Shown here in pieces: positions 43,701 through 54,002 of a DNA stretch of 64,000 bases. Position 1 is the stretch's first letter. Each line of letters opens with the position of its first letter. The stretch comes from Monilinia fructicola (lineage: Eukaryota; Ascomycota; Leotiomycetes; Helotiales; Sclerotiniaceae), in assembly GCA_008692225.1 (NCBI GenBank), contig VICG01000013.1, forward strand, positions 806,001-870,000, read 5' to 3'. The notes below the pieces were generated by a model. The model searched no databases. It had not been told where the DNA came from and saw only the letters and a list, made by a program, of their open reading frames with translations. The translations under genes were made by a program, and so were the position numbers.

Positions 43701-46700
43701 GGACACTTGAAGTTCCAAAGGAAGTACCTGAGCCCAAGTTCCCAACAATTGGTGCCCCTGTTCCACTTGACTCTATTCCGCTTGTGGATAAAATAGCTGA
43801 GTTGGATTCGATAGGCACGGATAAAGCAGAAGTCGATACGATTCCAGCGCTTGTTTCAAATCCTTGATCAATAGAAGTAGCCAGGGTCGTCAATGCAATT
43901 GTGTTGACATTTGAAGCAGACAAAGAAACAAGGCTTGATGATACAACCTCGGAATTGGACTCTACACCAAGAGGTAAAGTCGTGCTAGCAGCACTAGATG
44001 AAGTGACAATTTCATCACTGAAGGATGGGGAGAAGGTTTCCAGCACACTATTTGTTAACAACGTGGAAGGTTCAACCAGTGTTGTGCTGACAGCAATGGA
44101 TGAAGTGACAATTTCATCGCTGGGAGATGGGGAGGAAGTTTGCGGTACACTATTTGTCAACGACGTGAATGGTTCAATAAGTGTTGTGCTGGTAGCAATA
44201 GACGGAATGGTTACTTCATCACTGAAAGGGAGCGATGATGTATCTGGTCCACCAATTGAAGCCGATTGAGATGATAGAACCAGTGTTGTGCTGACAGCAA
44301 TAGAAGGAGTGATAACTTCATCACTGAAGGGAGGGGAGGAAGTTTCCAGTACACTGTATGTTAGAGATGTGGATGGTCCAATCAGTGTTGTGGTGAAAGC
44401 AGAAGGTGTAATCACACGATCACTGAAAGGAAGGGATGATGTGCCTGGTTCACCAATGGACGCAGATTGAGATGGTTGAACTTGTGTGGTGGAAATCGAA
44501 GAGATTTCAAGAGGACTAACAACAGATTCACCAATACTGCTCGTTGTTTCTGAAGATAGCGATAAAACAATGGCACTGCTAATATCCTGCGATTGTGTCG
44601 ACGCTGGAATGGTGCTTGTACTAGCAAAATTCGTCGAGGAACCGACTTCATTGCTCAGTATTTCGCTTGCTGAACTTTGCGAGACGATAGGAGATTCAAT
44701 AGCACCAGTTGACTGGGATTGGAAGGTACCAAAAGCCCCGCTACTAGACAAGAAGTTACTCACTGATGGAAGGCTAGTGCTAAGCCCGCCGAGAGTTGAC
44801 GATGGTTGGGATGAAGACACTAAAGTCGATTGGAAATTTTCGAGCAAAGTTGATGGAATGGCCGATATGATAGAACCACTTTCAATAGCCGACGAAATTG
44901 GGAATAGTGAAGTTGCTGATAGGGAACTGGAAGAAATGGGGGAACCGTCTGCGTTTGTTGTACAAGTCTCAGGAGGACAATATCCATGACTGCAAGCAAA
45001 GTCGCAGAGTGGATCGTAAGTTTCAGCATCAAAGCCAGCAAGAGAATATCCACGGATATTGGTCTGAGGTGGAGGCGCAACTGCCGAGACTGCATATGCA
45101 GTACATGTACATGGATCGGTACATACTCCAAAGTTGCAAGTAAACTCGCATAGGTTGGAGTTAGGTTCGGAGCTCGAGCCCGTACCAGCGACGCAAAAAG
45201 CGGAGGGACTTGACGAAGGAGTAGAAGTCTGTGTTGAAATTGCACTAATTTCCAAGAAAGAAGATACAGTACTCGATGGAAAGCTTGAGAGTTCGCTGAT
45301 TGATAAAGATTCACTGGATACAGACGACGTTTCGAAGGTACCAATACCTGTTGTGACACTTGAGGAAGATACCCCAGTACTTTGAAGAGAAGCGCTTTCA
45401 CCAGCAAGTATGACTGATGAACTTATACTGGCTACTTGAGAAGGTATAAGCGTGGAACTTGATACCGAAATCACAGAGGAATCCGGCTCACTACTTGAAA
45501 TCTGTGTTGCAAAGCCTGTGGGGGTGGCAGATCGGAGTTCATTGCTGGATATTCCGAAGGGTGTAGTAATAGGGGCTGTCAGAGACTCTTCAAAACTAAT
45601 GGGTACAGCAGAAGACTCGGATGTAGATCCGGGTGTGGACTGCACTAGAATGGAAGAAGATTCCGAGGCTCCGACAAGCGATGAGCTTATCAAGGATCCG
45701 CCTACGCTAGAGCTAGCCCCAACAAGGGTCCCAGTGGTGGTAAATTGCAGAGATTCAAATGTACTACTCAAGATGCCTGATGGAATGGGAGTCAAGAATG
45801 TACCAGTTGTCTCTGATCCACCATTATTACTCAGGTAAGTTGATGAGATCTCTGTCGACTGTGCACCGCTTGATTCCAGAGTCTCCGAAGTCCTAGAAGC
45901 AGTTGATGAAATTATAGTAGATAGTATACCACTCGTTTCAAAACCACCACTGCTGCTCAGAGGTGCCGATGAAGTTTGTGTAGGCAATGCAACGCTGGTT
46001 TCAAGACCACCGTTACTACTTAAAGCAGTTGATGCGACAGAGCTCGAGAATACATCAATGCTAGTGGATGAGATGAATGTGTTCTCGGTCGATTCTGTTT
46101 GGCTGAGAATATCGATTGTACTAGTAACGACCACCGATACAGAAGACTGTAAGCTTTCACTTCTCACGCTTGAAAGAACTGTTGACTGAGCAGCAGTGAT
46201 ACTCTCAAACTCAGAAGCCGACAAAGATGCAGAGGCAGCACTCGGAGACAAGCTTGATTGGCCTAGTTCGGTGCTGGATGGCCCAGACAAACTCTCAAAA
46301 GTGGATGTTTGGAATAATGCGGTTGAGAGCTCTGTAGAGGAGGTCAAGCTACCCGACACGAGATTTCCTACGGGTGGGATACCGCTGCTAGTAACAGATG
46401 GCTCATATGTCGGTAAAATGGAGCTGGAACTTATCTCAAAAGAACTACTTGGTAATTCTTGCGTGGAAGAGGCTCCCAAGAGTGATGAATTTTCCAGAGA
46501 AATCGTTGCCGATGCTGATGAGATTAGTGACTGGATCAAGTTACTGCTAGACTCTTGAGACGTAGAAGTTGGTATTATAATGCTTCCAGCAGATGGCGAA
46601 ATTTCATTCAAAAGCCCACTCGTTGTCTGGGAGAAAAGGCTGCTTAGTGGTGCCGACGAACCACTCAAGCTCAATACGACGGTGAAAGATGAAGCCGGTT

Positions 46701-49700
46701 CTGATTGCAATGGAGCACTATCTGTGACAATCTCAAGAGTTGTCGTAGGTATGGATAGAGTGGCAATAGAGGACTCGAGGACACCGCTTGATATCTCAGG
46801 AAACCCTGAAGTACTTGACTCTCCACTGTTAGTCACCAGTGTGCTACCGATTTCATTATCGGCTGTAGATGAAGGGAGGAAAGATATCACGATACTGGTT
46901 TCCACTTTACTGCTAACGATTAGTGAAGTGGCTAGGCTGGAAGCTCCAAGAGTATCAGTGCCGATACCGATACCAGTTGTGGATGTTTCTATCGTTTGAG
47001 ATCCTGACGAGGGCAAAGGAGTGTTATCAAATGACTCGGAGGGTATTGCAGACTGACTCGCACTATTAAATGACGAATGTTCAATGCTTTTCGTGTCAAT
47101 TCCTATAGAGGAAGCTCCAAAAAAGGTCGACGTAGGCTCAGATGGACCTAGGCTGGGAGATGTTTCTAAAACCTCACTTGTTTGAGAGGAACTGACAGTT
47201 TCGACATAATTAAATGTTTGAGTAGCGCTTGATACTTGGATCTCACTCGATACTTGAACAGAGGTAGATGTCTGGATAGTACTAGACGTTTCAGGGGAGC
47301 TGGAACTTTGAATCTCGCCCGATGTCTGAGCTTGATTAGATGTTTGAATTTCGCTTGGTGACTGAACGCTATTGGTTGTTTGAAACTCTCCTGATGTCTG
47401 AAAACCGCTGGTTATCTCGACGGAATTGGGTGTTTGAGGCTCACTTGATGATTGTACCTCGTTGGATGTTTGAGCAGCACTGTTCGAAGTCGAGCCATCT
47501 GTACTCAAAATAGGGCTCTCAATCAAAGCTGCGGAGCTAGTGATTGATGTGTATATGCTACCACTTTGTCCAATGCCATTTCCAAAAGTCAACTCAGTAC
47601 CTGTAGAGCTTGCAGAGGGGGAGTTGCCATTTTCAGAAGAGACAAATGAATTGCTCGAAGGTACCAAAAATAGCTCGGTAGTGGATGATTCAAATACGAT
47701 CGATCCAATTGTGGTAGAAGGTACTATGAAAAGTCCCGACGTGGAAGATTGAGGTTGATCAGTGGTTGCAGAAAAGAAAGATGACACCAAAGTGAGTGAT
47801 TCTGATACAATTATTACCTCTATCGTGCTAGAAAGTGTCTCTATTTCGGAATTAGCTTCACTGGTGCTAGCTGTTAAGCTAATAGAAGCTACCAATGATG
47901 GCTCGAGACTCAGTGATCCCAATGTAGGAATAGTTTCGATCGAACTGGATACAGTAATGATAACACTGGTCACAAAAGATGAAGGCTCACTAGTTTCGGC
48001 GGATAGACTGCTGGATTGGAGGAAATTTGATTCGGAAAGTGACGTCTCAAAAGAGCCTGTAGATATGTATAACTGAGTGGAGCTTTCTGATTGCTGTACT
48101 GATTGCATAAGACTTGTGCTTGCTCCACTTGCACTAGCTGAATTACTGACAGCCTCGGTCTCGCTAGATTCAACGGAACTGGCAACGGAACTTTGTGTGG
48201 GAACGATAGTATGGAAGCTGCTTGTAAACTCGACGCTAACACTTTCTAATGTATGTGCCGAGCTACTAAGTCCAATCCCTGTAGATGTCTGCACTGCGCC
48301 TATAGTATTGCTAAAGGCCTCAGACAAGCTTTGCTCGATTGAACCTGTCGTGGATAAAATATATCCAAAACTACTTGTGAGCTCGATACCCCCACTTTCA
48401 GATGAACTCTCCGTTGGAATCGTCGAAGAAACAAACTCAGAACCCGTGGATGATGGAATAGAAACTAGAGAACTGCTACCACCCTCAGATAGGCTCAATC
48501 CAGTTGAACCAGTCGTGGAAATAATGGATTCAGCTGACGAGCTTGACTCGACGGAGTTGGATGTGCCAGCGAATGTTTGTGCAGGTATACTTGATCCGAT
48601 GTTGCTTGAGGTCAGGAAAGATTGGCTTAGTGATCCTACAAGGCTATCTGTAGCCCCAAGAGTCGGTGAGCTCGATTCAATGATTTCAGTGGTACTGACG
48701 ATAACTTCTGTAGCTATGATCGATTCAATGCTGCTTGAAGCCTTATAAGATTGGCTTGGAGATCCCACAAAAGTGCTGGCAGCTCCAAGAGATGTTTCTA
48801 TGCTCAAAGACGCGGAGTTTGACAAACTACTTGTCAGGGTAGCAGATAATTCTGAAGAGAAACTATCCGTCGTGCTTGCAGCAGCTGCTCCAGAGGATTG
48901 AGTTGTTGAGCCGATCTGCGTTTCACTTTGGGAAAGACTAGAGATCTGAGACGATTCCAAAAAACCAGTACTCGTAGAGGAAGACTGTGATATATTCAAT
49001 GACTGAGGGAACTCAGTCGAGGATGACAGTGGCTGGCTGCTTAAAGTACCAGTCTCAAAACTGAATGTCAGCACCGTTGAAGAAGCTGAACCAAATGTTG
49101 ATTGAATTGCTGTATTCGATGAAAGATTTTCTGAGATAGTTGGCGTTACTTCGACGGGAATTGAAGTAGAAGTCTCCTGCGCCGAGGAAAAAATAGATGA
49201 TTGGCCTTCAAGGCTCGACGTAATTATTTCTCGTGGTTGAGATACAGTCCCTGAGCTTGCCTGTGAGTTAGAACTCTCGATAGCAAAACTAGAAGAGCTA
49301 GGTTGGAATGCTGTCGATGAAATTTGTAGGGATGAATTTTCGGCCAGTCCCAAAGAAGATGTGATCTGGGGCAAAGTGGACTGTCCCAAAGTCGACGGAA
49401 TATTAGGCAGAGATGATGATTCGAAAGTAAGAAAGCTACTCGGCTCCGTAGTTGTAGTTGAGCCAGAAACAAAATTATTCACTGGTGGAATTTCACTAGA
49501 TGTTCCCTCTCCAACGCCTGACGAAGCAGGGCTCGATGTGAAATCGGTGGTGGTGATTTGGGATCCTGATGGCTCAAAACTCAATAGCGAGGAAGTGGAA
49601 AAGCTAGTCCTAAACCCAGAAGATTGGGCGGATGAGAATGATGCCAAACTAGCTTCGTATGAAAAAAATGGCTGTAGAGCTTGAAATTTGGACGAAAGAT

Positions 49701-52700
49701 GAAGGTATGATAGATGAAGAGAGAAACTCTGAAGTGGACGATGAAATCTGGGATTGTTGCCCAGAAGACGGCAGAGTTTGGGATAAAACGCCCGACTCGG
49801 ACTGAGAGAATGACGCGGAGATAAAAGAGGAACTGATGATAGAAGGAATCGTAGCAATATTACTAATGGTCTCAAAATAAGAAGAACTAACGAAAGATCC
49901 AACTGTCGATGAGGCAGAAGGCTCCTCAGAAATAATGAATGACTGATCAAAAGATGAATATGATACAAGAGAAGACGAACTGGCCACCCCGGAAGGTGTG
50001 CTCGTGGGGACGGGCGAGCTGGTAACTGGCAAACCGCTTGAAGATTCGACTGATGAAGTAGAAAGAATGAAGTCAGTCGAAGAAGCAGAGGGGCTTTCCA
50101 GACTCGCCGAGCTTAGACTAAAAAAGAAGTGGTCGTCGCAATAGAAGAAGTGATTGTGGCCGAAGGATTATATGGTAACATTAATAACGATACAGTAACG
50201 CAATCTCTTCCAGGCGTCAGCATCAAATAAATTGATCCATGGCAAGCTTGTATAATATTTGCGGCATTGTAAGGTAAGGTTAAACCAATAGAACAATCTG
50301 GGTTAATCGTTGCAACAACAGGTTGATAACCAAGTTGTTGGTATTTGGTTGCTGTAGAGAAGAATATTGCCTCATTTCCAGCATTGTGAACATCTTGATT
50401 AGATGCCAACAATACAGGGTTTCCAAAGAAGTCTACAATGTTGAATTGAAGTTGGCCAGTAGTAGGAGATAACGAGAATGTTAAACTCTTTGATGCATCG
50501 GTGGTGAAGGACAGAGCGTCATCACCGAACGAGACAGGATCCCATAGATACTGTGCAGGCATTCCTGTCTCATTTACAAGAATTCTGAAAAATGGTGCAA
50601 CAGAACATCCTGCAATTGTTGTTGAAGTTGTAAGAGGTGAAAATGTTGAAGTACTCGAGACCAAGCCAACTGTTCCGGATGGTATAGTTGTTTGAATGAA
50701 CCCACTCGAAGAGAATACAGTTTGAGGTACTTGAGTACTTGATCCCGTAGCCGCAGCTGCAACGGCATAAGCCCTAACTTGAGTGCATGCACTTCCTTTT
50801 TGAATTTGCTTGGCCGGTGTCAAAATAGTAAATACACCACTACATACAGCCAAGATATTGTCTCCAGTGTTTGGGATATCCAAGCCAAGTGAACAATCAG
50901 AACCAACGGAAGTAGTAAAGATTCTCATGCTATCTGAAATATGATCCGCTGTAAAAAGTTGTAGAGGAGATCCTAAAGCAGTCAATCGAACAGCGGCAGT
51001 AATTGGAGCACCATTAGATTGAAGCGTGCCTTGGAAAGCGTTGCCAAACCCAACATTGAAACGAGCTGCTTGTGAGCTCGAAGATGCGACAAGTAATGTA
51101 TCATAACCCCATGTACCTTCTATAGTTCCAGTACCTGGGAAATTAAGTTGAGATAGCCATTGTTTTGGCTTCCCTGGCTCATCAATAACTACATTGAATT
51201 GACTTGGGGCCCCTGAGCAAACATAATCATACGAAGGAGCAACACTGGATGTGGTTACTGGAGATGAGCTTGTAAAAGTTGGTACCTCAGGAGCACTAGT
51301 TGTAATGGTTGTTCCAGATACGAAATTATTTACAGGTGGAAATACCACTCGAGGACTCTTCGGAAGACGTTCCTTGCGTAGTTAGTGGGACTGTAGTTGT
51401 CGTCTCTCCAATTTCTCCACCTTGAGTGCTAGATAGAAAAGCGCTAGTAGTTGTCTCTTCTACTTCACCTCCCACAGAAGTGGATGTAGGGAAGGCAGTA
51501 GTCACTTCTAGTACGTCTGTGCTAGATGGTAAAGCGCTAGTAGTTGTCTCTTGAACTTCTCCAACCTCAGAAGTGGATGTAGGAAAGCCAGTAGTTGTCT
51601 CTTGAACTTCTCCAACCTCAGAAGTAGATGTAGCGAAGTTAGTAGTTGTCTCTTGAACTTCACCAGCTTCGGAAGTGGATGTAGGAATGCCAGTAGTAGT
51701 CTCTTGGACTTCTCCAACCTCAGAAGTAGATGCAGGGGAGTTAGTAGTTGTCTGTTCGACTTCTCCCTGTGTGCTAGATGGTGGAGCGCTAGTAATAGTT
51801 TGCTCGGCCTGTCCTCCGTCGGAAGTAGATGTTGGAGAGCTAGGATTTGTCTCACTTCCCGTGCTAGTTTCTAGGGCCTCTGTTATGGAGCTAAGAACTG
51901 TAGACTCAATTCCGCTCGTAGTTATTCCACTACCTGATACCGCATTGTTGACAGGAGGAATTCCCGTACTAGTTCCGCTAGGTACCTCCGAGGTACTAGC
52001 ACCCTGTTCTTCGGTAGTAGTAACTATTTCAGTTGTACTAGTAGCTTCAGGTTGCTCAGTATTGATATCTTGCGAGGTATTCGCTGTCTCCTGTGTATTA
52101 GCAGCCTGCGAAGTACTAGTTGGCTCTTCGGTATTAGCTGCAGCTTCTGTTGTGCTAGTTCCCTCTGGCTGCTCGGTATTGACAGCCTGCGAAGTACTTG
52201 TCGGTTCTTCGGTATTAACAGCAGCCTGCGAAGTACTCGTTGGCTCTTCGGTATTAACAAAAATCTGTGAAGTACTCGTTGGCTCCTCGGTATTAACAAC
52301 AATCTGTGAAGTACTCGCTGGCTCCTCGGTATTAACAACAGCCTGCGAAGTACTCGTTGGCTCTTCCGTATTAACAACAATCTGTGAAGTACTCGTTGGC
52401 TCCTCGGTATTAACAACAGCCTGCGAAGTACTCGTTGGCTCTTCGGTATTAACAGCAGCTTCTGTTGTGCTACTACCCGCTGGCTGTTCGGTATTGACGG
52501 CCTGCGATGTTGACGTCACTGGTTCCTCTGTGTTGGGTATTTCAGATGCGGTAGTAGTGCTTGGTTGATCAGTAGGAAGAACAGTCGTGGACTCGAAACC
52601 CAACGTGGTAGAACCGCTACCTGAAACAAAATTGTTGACGGGTGGAATTCCTGTACTAGATTGTCCGAGCGTCTCCCCGGTTGTAGAAGCACTTGGTTCC

Positions 52701-54002
52701 TCGGTGACGATTATTTCTGTAGAGGTCGCTCCTAGGGTCTCGACGGGAACGGTTTCCGTCGAAACTGCTGGAGTCTCGTTGGAACAGTCTCGTTGGGAAC
52801 GGTTTCCGTTGCAGAGGTAATACTTGGTTCCTCGGTGGCAATAATGTCCGTAGTAATGTCTGTGGTAGTCACCCCTTGTGTTTCCGTTGGGATGACTTCC
52901 GTAACAACAGACGAGCTTGGTGGAACCCATCCAAACAACTCGTAGATGATGATTCCAATGACAGGCGAACGACGTCTGAGTTTTCTGGTAGGTGGGGAAC
53001 CAGCTCCACATGCTTGTGTCGGATCACCCGGGCATTCGTAAGAGCAATCACTATTTGGCTCTGCATCGAGTAATCCATTTGAACAATAGCAGTGCCCTGG
53101 TTCAATTCCAGCATATTCTGAATGGGGCACCCTGATTGGCCGTGGAACAGAACTCAACACAGTGGGCGGGGGTATCATAGTGGTTTGGATCGACGCTGTC
53201 AGTGACCGGTGGAGCTAATGGGAACCCAGTACCCTCATCATCTGCATAACAGTCTACTGCATTGTAAGTACCAGCCGGAGTATCAGCAGATGGAACACGA
53301 GTTGGCCCAGTGGGTGGCTCAGTTGTGGCCGGTGGTTCTTCTGTATTGACGTTAGGAGTCGTCTGTGCAGGCTCAGAAGTCACAATGGGCTCTTCAGTCG
53401 TAGTAGGTATCTCAGGAGTGACCTGTGGAGCAGAAGTAGTTGGCTCCGCACTTGGATTTTCCGTAGTTGAGGGTATTTGAGCAGTTGTGGACACCTCATC
53501 GCTGGTGGTCGAAGATCCGGAAACTGCATTGTTCACAGGTGGGACCGTGAATCCCGAGGATGAAGCAATTTCAGAAGATGCAGTAGTGTCGAGCTGCTAA
53601 AAACATCCGATGAAGGAGCCGCAGAAGAAGATACGGAGCTAGAGCACTCGGAAGCTATTCGTTGTTAGAAGGAATTCACTACCCAATCACGACTCTTGGA
53701 ATTACTTGCCATATACAGTCGAAGCTGCTTCAGTCACAGTCTTAGTCCCATCGTAGAAAGTCGTAGTTCTACGCTTAACTTCCGTTGCAGTAACATATTC
53801 GGTATGGATTGAAGGCGGCGCAGTATAAGTAAGGATTGAAAAAGTAGTCTCAGTGTACGTCGTATATTGTGGAACGACTGATATTCTGTAACGAGTGACG
53901 GTTGAATAGATAGTTGTATCTACTGCATAAAACGAAAGGAATGATTGCAATACCACAAGCAGCTACCTGTAGTAGGCACTTCGGTATTAAAGTTGGACGC
54001 AT
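40775..54002 (-). CDS. Giant secreted Ser/Thr-rich WSC-domain protein, frame interrupted about ten times in sequence
   Basis: One minus-strand gene of about 13.2 kb and roughly 4,400 codons, seen as a chain of overlapping open frames. A hydrophobic signal peptide starts at 54002 and probably ends in VYA just before VDTT. A small intron lies near 53655-53705. In order come a Thr/Tyr-rich N-terminus, a WSC-type Cys domain (52998-53267), Glu/Pro/Thr/Ser repeats, a duplicated beta-rich module (50180-51230), some 2,300 residues of Ser/Thr-rich mucin-like sequence, a Cys-rich module (44943-45204), more Ser-rich sequence, and a C-terminal WSC-like domain (40860-41101). The motif PPVNNxVSG or a variant links blocks. 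Frame changes occur near 53930, 53650, 53600, 53116, 52781, 51341, 50122, 49665, 43000 and 41690, mostly in homopolymers. It is probably a heavily O-glycosylated wall or surface protein. No GPI signal is apparent at the C-terminus. Joining into one gene is inference from linkers and continuity. Confidence 0.7.
40860..41101 (-). other. C-terminal WSC-like domain of the giant protein
   Basis: The end of the protein reads AYFGCSTNSTG, CSTICSEYEFYAVESG, VKCVCGN, SSCNATCGDG and SSCAKASSS, matching the WSC eight-Cys layout. A short Arg/Lys-containing tail follows to the stop at 40775. Confidence 0.7.
41181..41380. repeat. 111-bp direct duplication in the giant gene
   Basis: A segment beginning AGGCTTGATGATGATGAT at 41181 recurs at 41292, almost unchanged for 60 bases and then diverging. 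The spacing is 37 codons. It encodes the repeated SLFQSLTTDISSSSSLE block. Confidence 0.75.
42696..42923. repeat. 129-bp recent direct duplication in the giant gene
   Basis: The 99 bases at 42696-42794 recur at 42825-42923 with only a few differences, spaced 129 bases (43 codons). The frame is kept, as expected for slippage or unequal exchange in coding repeats. Confidence 0.75.
44943..45204 (-). other. Cys-rich module with paired CxxxC-FGxC motifs
   Basis: Within the Ser-rich region two consecutive motifs occur: LCEFTCNFGVCTDPCTCTAY and LCDFACSHGYCPPETCTT. Similar C-x3-C-x2-G-x-C-P patterns end fungal alpha-1,3-glucanases and chitinases, so a wall-polysaccharide interaction is plausible but not shown. 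Confidence 0.6.
50180..51230 (-). other. Duplicated beta-rich module within the giant protein
   Basis: Two related segments of about 150 residues are joined by a Ser/Thr/Gly linker. Both contain an N-terminal Cys, a lipid-like FxxxVxxxGxP start (NVVIDEPGKPKQW; RILVNETGMPAQY), a central GxxLQL or GQLQF, then SDCSLGLDIP / PDCSIGLTLP and a final C-x-G-x-x-x-L-TP (CSGVFTILTP; CHGSIYLMLTP). I do not recognise a named fold. The pattern suggests a tandem duplication of one extracellular domain. Confidence 0.6.
51530..51780 (-). repeat. 17-residue EVGEVQETTT tandem repeats
   Basis: About five 51-base units encode variants of PTSTSEVGEVQETTTG. The copies differ mainly in one or two residues, indicating recent expansion. 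Confidence 0.8.
52160..52480 (-). repeat. 13-residue NTEEPTSTSQ tandem repeats
   Basis: About seven near-identical 39-base units, encoding VNTEEPTSTSQAV or the variant with IV, lie in tandem, with a few degenerate copies beyond. They preserve the reading frame and create a long antisense open frame on the plus strand that is not a gene. Confidence 0.8.
52998..53267 (-). other. N-terminal WSC domain of the giant protein
   Basis: Cysteines follow the WSC pattern: VDCYADDE, HCVEFC, then YAGIEPGHCYCSNG, DCSYECPG and QACGAG. WSC domains are carbohydrate-binding modules of cell-wall sensors and secreted enzymes. FR-YAGIEPG is broken by one extra base: the plus-strand TT at 53116-53117 should be a single T. 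Confidence 0.75.

Noticed and set aside
52160..52480. CRISPR-like regular repeats
   Set aside because: Units are contiguous, encode a 13-residue protein repeat and have no spacers; the organism is a eukaryote.
51675..52568. 297-codon open frame on the plus strand opposite the giant gene
   Set aside because: It is the antisense of regular 39-base repeats. The Val/Leu/Ser-rich product has no domain or signal, and the minus frame carries the signal peptide, WSC and linker motifs.
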